From an uncultured Treponema sp. (GTDB lineage: Bacteria; Spirochaetota; Spirochaetia; Treponematales; Treponemataceae): a stretch of DNA of 64,000 nucleotides. The stretch spans positions 62,001 through 126,000 of the forward strand of contig CASGBA010000006.1 of NCBI GenBank assembly GCA_949299755.1. The letters run 5' to 3'. The position numbers were made by a program, and so were the translations under genes. The notes under the pieces were generated by a model. It was not told the DNA's origin. It made no database searches and worked only from the letters and a program-made list of their open reading frames with translations. How positions within the stretch are numbered: the first letter of the stretch is position 1; every line of letters begins with the position of its first letter. Shown piece by piece: positions 61,438-64,000 of the stretch.

Positions 61438-62810
61438 ACCATTTGCTCCGGATGAAATACTTCGTCAAATTTCTCCGCGGAAAGGAAACCGAGCTGGACG
61501 CAGGCTTCCTTGAGGGAAATATTTTCTTTGAAAGCTTTTTTCGCCGTCTTTGCGGCATTCTCGTATCCGATATAAGGATTGAGGGCTGTAACCAGCATAA
61601 GGGAGTTGTGCAGGTTATGATGCATTTTTTCCCGGTTGGCTTTAATCCCCACAGCACAGTTATTGTTAAAGGAAACAATTGATTCGGCGAGAAGCCGGGC
61701 AGACTGCAAAAAGTTGTAAATGCACACGGGCATGAAAACGTTCAGCTCAAAGTTACCCTGACTGGCGGCCATTCCCACCGCCACATCATTGCCCATAACC
61801 TGAACCGCAACCATGGTAACAGCCTCACACTGGGTGGGGTTAACCTTTCCCGGCATAATGGAAGAGCCGGGTTCATTTTCAGGGATTGTGATTTCCCCCA
61901 ACCCATCCCTTGGACCGGAAGCAAGCCAGCGTACATCATTGGCGATTTTCATCATGTCGCAGGCCAGAGCCTTTAAGGCGCCGTGGGCAAAGACAAGCTC
62001 ATCCTTGCTGGTAAGGGCATGGAATTTATTCGGCGCAGTGATGAAGGATTTCCCGGTCAGGGAAGAAACGGCATCGGCAACTTTCTCCGCAAACCCTGCG
62101 GGAGCATTCAAGCCGGTTCCTACGGCGGTGCCACCCAGGGCAAGCTGCTTTAATTCGGGAAGAACCTTTTTCAGCATTTCCACGTCTTTTTCCAGGGAAG
62201 AACGCCATCCGCTTATTTCCTGGGAAAAGGTTATCGGAGTGGCATCCTGCAAATGGGTGCGGCCGCTTTTGACAACCCCCTCATGCTCTTTTTCCAGCCT
62301 TTTGAATGTGGAAACAAGCGTATCCACAGCAGGAAGCACCTTGTCTTCTATTATAATGGTTGCCGCTATGTGCATTGCCGTAGGGAATGTGTCGTTGGAA
62401 GACTGACTCATGTTAACATCATCATTGGGATGGAGCAGTTTTTTTCCGGCGATTTCATTTCCACGGTTGGCGATAACCTCATTGGCATTCATGTTCGACT
62501 GGGTACCGCTTCCGGTCTGCCATACAACAAGTGGAAAATGCTCATTGAGGGAACCTGAAATAACCTCGTCACAGGCGGTGGAAATGGCATTGAGTTTCTC
62601 AGCTGTCATTTTTTCAGGTTTAAGTGAATTATTGGCAATGGCTGCGGCCTTTTTCAAAATCCCGAAAGCATGGGTTATTTCCCGGGGCATGGTTTCAATA
62701 CCTACGCCTATCCTGAAATTCTCATGGCTCCTTTCAGTCTGGGCCGCCCAGTATTTATCGGCAGGAACCTTAACCTCGCCCATGGAATCATGTTCAATTC
62801 TATAATCCAT
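61434..62810 (-). CDS. fumC: Class II fumarase
   Basis: FumC interconverts malate and fumarate without an iron-sulfur cluster. The superfamily signature [16 protein letters not shown] is present, with [17 protein letters not shown] and [20 protein letters not shown]. The start at 62810 is chosen because the upstream TTG belongs to its ribosome site (TTGGAGATTTTT). 458 residues. Its stop overlaps hdrB, and malate dehydrogenase lies 28 bases upstream, so malate can be made and dehydrated by adjacent gene products. Confidence 0.97.
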   Translation of the reverse strand: MDYRIEHDSMGEVKVPADKYWAAQTERSHENFRIGVGIETMPREITHAFGILKKAAAIANNSLKPEKMTAEKLNAISTACDEVISGSLNEHFPLVVWQTGSGTQSNMNANEVIANRGNEIAGKKLLHPNDDVNMSQSSNDTFPTAMHIAATIIIEDKVLPAVDTLVSTFKRLEKEHEGVVKSGRTHLQDATPITFSQEISGWRSSLEKDVEMLKKVLPELKQLALGGTAVGTGLNAPAGFAEKVADAVSSLTGKSFITAPNKFHALTSKDELVFAHGALKALACDMMKIANDVRWLASGPRDGLGEITIPENEPGSSIMPGKVNPTQCEAVTMVAVQVMGNDVAVGMAASQGNFELNVFMPVCIYNFLQSARLLAESIVSFNNNCAVGIKANREKMHHNLHNSLMLVTALNPYIGYENAAKTAKKAFKENISLKEACVQLGFLSAEKFDEVFHPEQMV

Positions 62811-62838
62811 AAAAATCTCCAATTCCTAAAACAGAATA

Positions 62839-63789
62839 TTAAAATTTAAGGTTGGAAATAACATCCTTCAAGGCCGCGGCACTTTTCTGAAGCTTCACTA
62901 TTTCATCTTCTTCAAGGGGAGCGGAAATTTTTCCGTGAATACCGTTGCGGCCCACAATTGAAAGGGTGCTCAAACACACATCGTCAATACCGTATTCACC
63001 ACGCATCATGGCGGAAACAGTCATTGTGGTGTCCATGCCGCTGAAAATACACTTGCAGATATGGCAGACAGAAACCGCCACCGCATAAAAAGTGGCGCCC
63101 TTTCTTTGAATGATTTTACCGCCGGATTTGCGGATATAGGTTTCAACTTCTTCGTGCACAAGAGGGGGAAGGATTTTCCTGTCTTTTTCAGACAGACAGG
63201 CTCTGTATTCATCAATAGGTATATTTGAAACATTGGCAAGGGACCAGGGCACAAAGGAGCTGTCACCGTGTTCGCCGAATACATAAGCATGGACATTCTG
63301 CTGGCTGATGGAAAAATATTCCGAAAGCCTGGCTCTGAGACGCGCTGTATCAAGGATGGTACCGGAACCGATGACATGGCCATCAGGAAGACCCGCTGTT
63401 TTATAAAACTGGTAAGTCAGGATATCCACAGGATTGGCCACAATAAGATATATAGCGTTCGGAGCGAATTTCGTTATTTGGGGGATAATCTGACCGGTGA
63501 TGTTGACATTTGCCTGGGCAAGGTCCAGACGGGATTGCCCGGGTTTTCTCGCCAATCCGGAAGTCAAAATGACAATATTGGAGTCTTTCGCATCCTCATA
63601 ACTTCCCGCATAAATTGAACAGGGCGGACAAAAAGGAGTTCCCTGACGGATATCCAAAGCCTCGCCCAAGGATTTTTCGACATTAATGTCAATCATCACG
63701 ATTTCTGAAGCGGTCCCCTGTACTGCCATGGTATAAGCAATTGTGGAGCCTACACTTCCCGAACCTATGATAGTAACTTTGTTTCCCAT
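62839..63789 (-). CDS. mdh: Lactate dehydrogenase-like malate dehydrogenase
   Basis: The 316 residues follow the LDH/MDH fold: NAD loop IIGSGSVGSTIAYTMA, catalytic-loop region GLARKPGQSRLDL, NPVDILTY, GTILDTARLR and VFGEHGDSSFVPWS with the active histidine. Overall it looks like LDH, but the residue that reads the substrate side chain (Gln in LDH) is Arg here (ARKPG), the malate dehydrogenase state. With fumC directly downstream, malate dehydrogenase is the better call. AAGGGG precedes the ATG. It heads the operon. Confidence 0.85.
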   Translation of the reverse strand: MGNKVTIIGSGSVGSTIAYTMAVQGTASEIVMIDINVEKSLGEALDIRQGTPFCPPCSIYAGSYEDAKDSNIVILTSGLARKPGQSRLDLAQANVNITGQIIPQITKFAPNAIYLIVANPVDILTYQFYKTAGLPDGHVIGSGTILDTARLRARLSEYFSISQQNVHAYVFGEHGDSSFVPWSLANVSNIPIDEYRACLSEKDRKILPPLVHEEVETYIRKSGGKIIQRKGATFYAVAVSVCHICKCIFSGMDTTMTVSAMMRGEYGIDDVCLSTLSIVGRNGIHGKISAPLEEDEIVKLQKSAAALKDVISNLKF

Positions 63790-64000
63790 GTTCTTACCCC
63801 TTGTATAAAAATCTTTATATTAATGAACCATGCGTTATACTACACTTTTTTGCAGCCTTAGGGAAGTATTCTATACAAATTTATTGATAAAATTTTATTT
63901 ATTATTGTTTTTGAATCATGTTTATCAAAATTTTCATAGAATATCCCTAGTAAATTTTGTACTATCAAATCCGCATTAAATCAAGCTGAAAATACAATAA
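63790..64000 (-). promoter_or_regulatory. Upstream region of the mdh-fumC-hdr-flx-frd operon
   Basis: This very AT-rich stretch lies before mdh and runs off the window. It contains the inverted half-sites TTGATAAA (63884-63891) and TTTATCAA (63921-63928), 29 bases apart, which might bind a regulator. No promoter could be named with confidence. Confidence 0.35.

Noticed and set aside
62839-63789. Annotation as L-lactate dehydrogenase
   Set aside because: Overall similarity allows it, but the specificity residue is Arg and the operon context is malate to fumarate.

Overview
The window looks like chromosomal DNA of an anaerobic spirochaete of the Treponema type. Supporting signs are a WhiG/FliA-type flagellar sigma factor directly followed by a FapA-like (DUF342) protein, several lipoproteins, NHL/VWA/TPR proteins, an ankyrin protein, an anaerobic (class III) ribonucleotide reductase with no aerobic enzyme in view, and a succinate-type fermentation cluster. 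Genes are tightly packed. Many start codons overlap the previous stop (ATGA or TAATG), and TTG or GTG starts behind strong ribosome sites are common. No prophage, IS element or CRISPR array was seen. No gap between genes exceeds 300 bases.

Layout. 1-5042 (minus): truncated lon, then the Sec accessory operon yajC-secD-secF. 5212-6480: pgk. 6549-13196 (minus): a lipoprotein hydrolase, then an operon of a HATPase-like protein, a lipoprotein, trmB, ligA and a small membrane protein. 13324-16697 (plus): a large membrane protein and dinB. 16816-21647 (minus): galactokinase-like gene, surE, a TPR protein and a TPR/NHL/VWA protein. 21690-23941 (plus): lnt and bioY. 24000-28127 (plus): the NrdR-controlled class III ribonucleotide reductase operon. 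28175-32224 (minus): two SPFH proteins with an NfeD partner, ruvC, yebC and a small Cys-rich protein. 32358-39538: neuB-like, coaX, hisS, an NtrB/NtrC-like pair and a DNA polymerase III delta'-like gene. 39593-42335 (minus): cvpA, murG, an ankyrin protein and tRNA-Phe. 42452-43354: an outer-membrane candidate. 43420-47898 (minus): the whiG/fapA flagellar-type cluster. 48061-63789 (minus): a 15.7 kb block for carbon and electron flow.

The last block is the most striking. In transcription order it holds malate dehydrogenase, fumarase, HdrB, HdrC, HdrA, FlxD, two Flx iron-sulfur proteins, FlxA, a fumarate-reductase-type iron-sulfur protein and flavoprotein, a small PQ-loop-like membrane protein, a NuoE-like [2Fe-2S] protein, and the Na+-pumping oxaloacetate decarboxylase OadG-OadA-OadB (with its own promoter). 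Together these can take oxaloacetate to malate, fumarate and succinate. The last step appears to be served by a soluble NADH-linked Flx-Hdr module rather than a membrane quinone chain. My inference is a soluble, possibly electron-bifurcating or confurcating NADH:fumarate reductase. OadA carries two biotin domains in tandem, and bioY in the same window could supply biotin.

The second unusual locus is the ribonucleotide reductase operon. NrdD stops before its glycyl-radical loop. The loop is encoded by a separate downstream gene that also holds a thioredoxin-like domain. That gene carries two exact tandem duplications: one of 42 bp, which duplicates its ribosome site and start codon, and one of 22 bp, which breaks the reading frame. 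Three NrdR-box-like sites lie upstream of nrdR, one of them filling the promoter spacer exactly.
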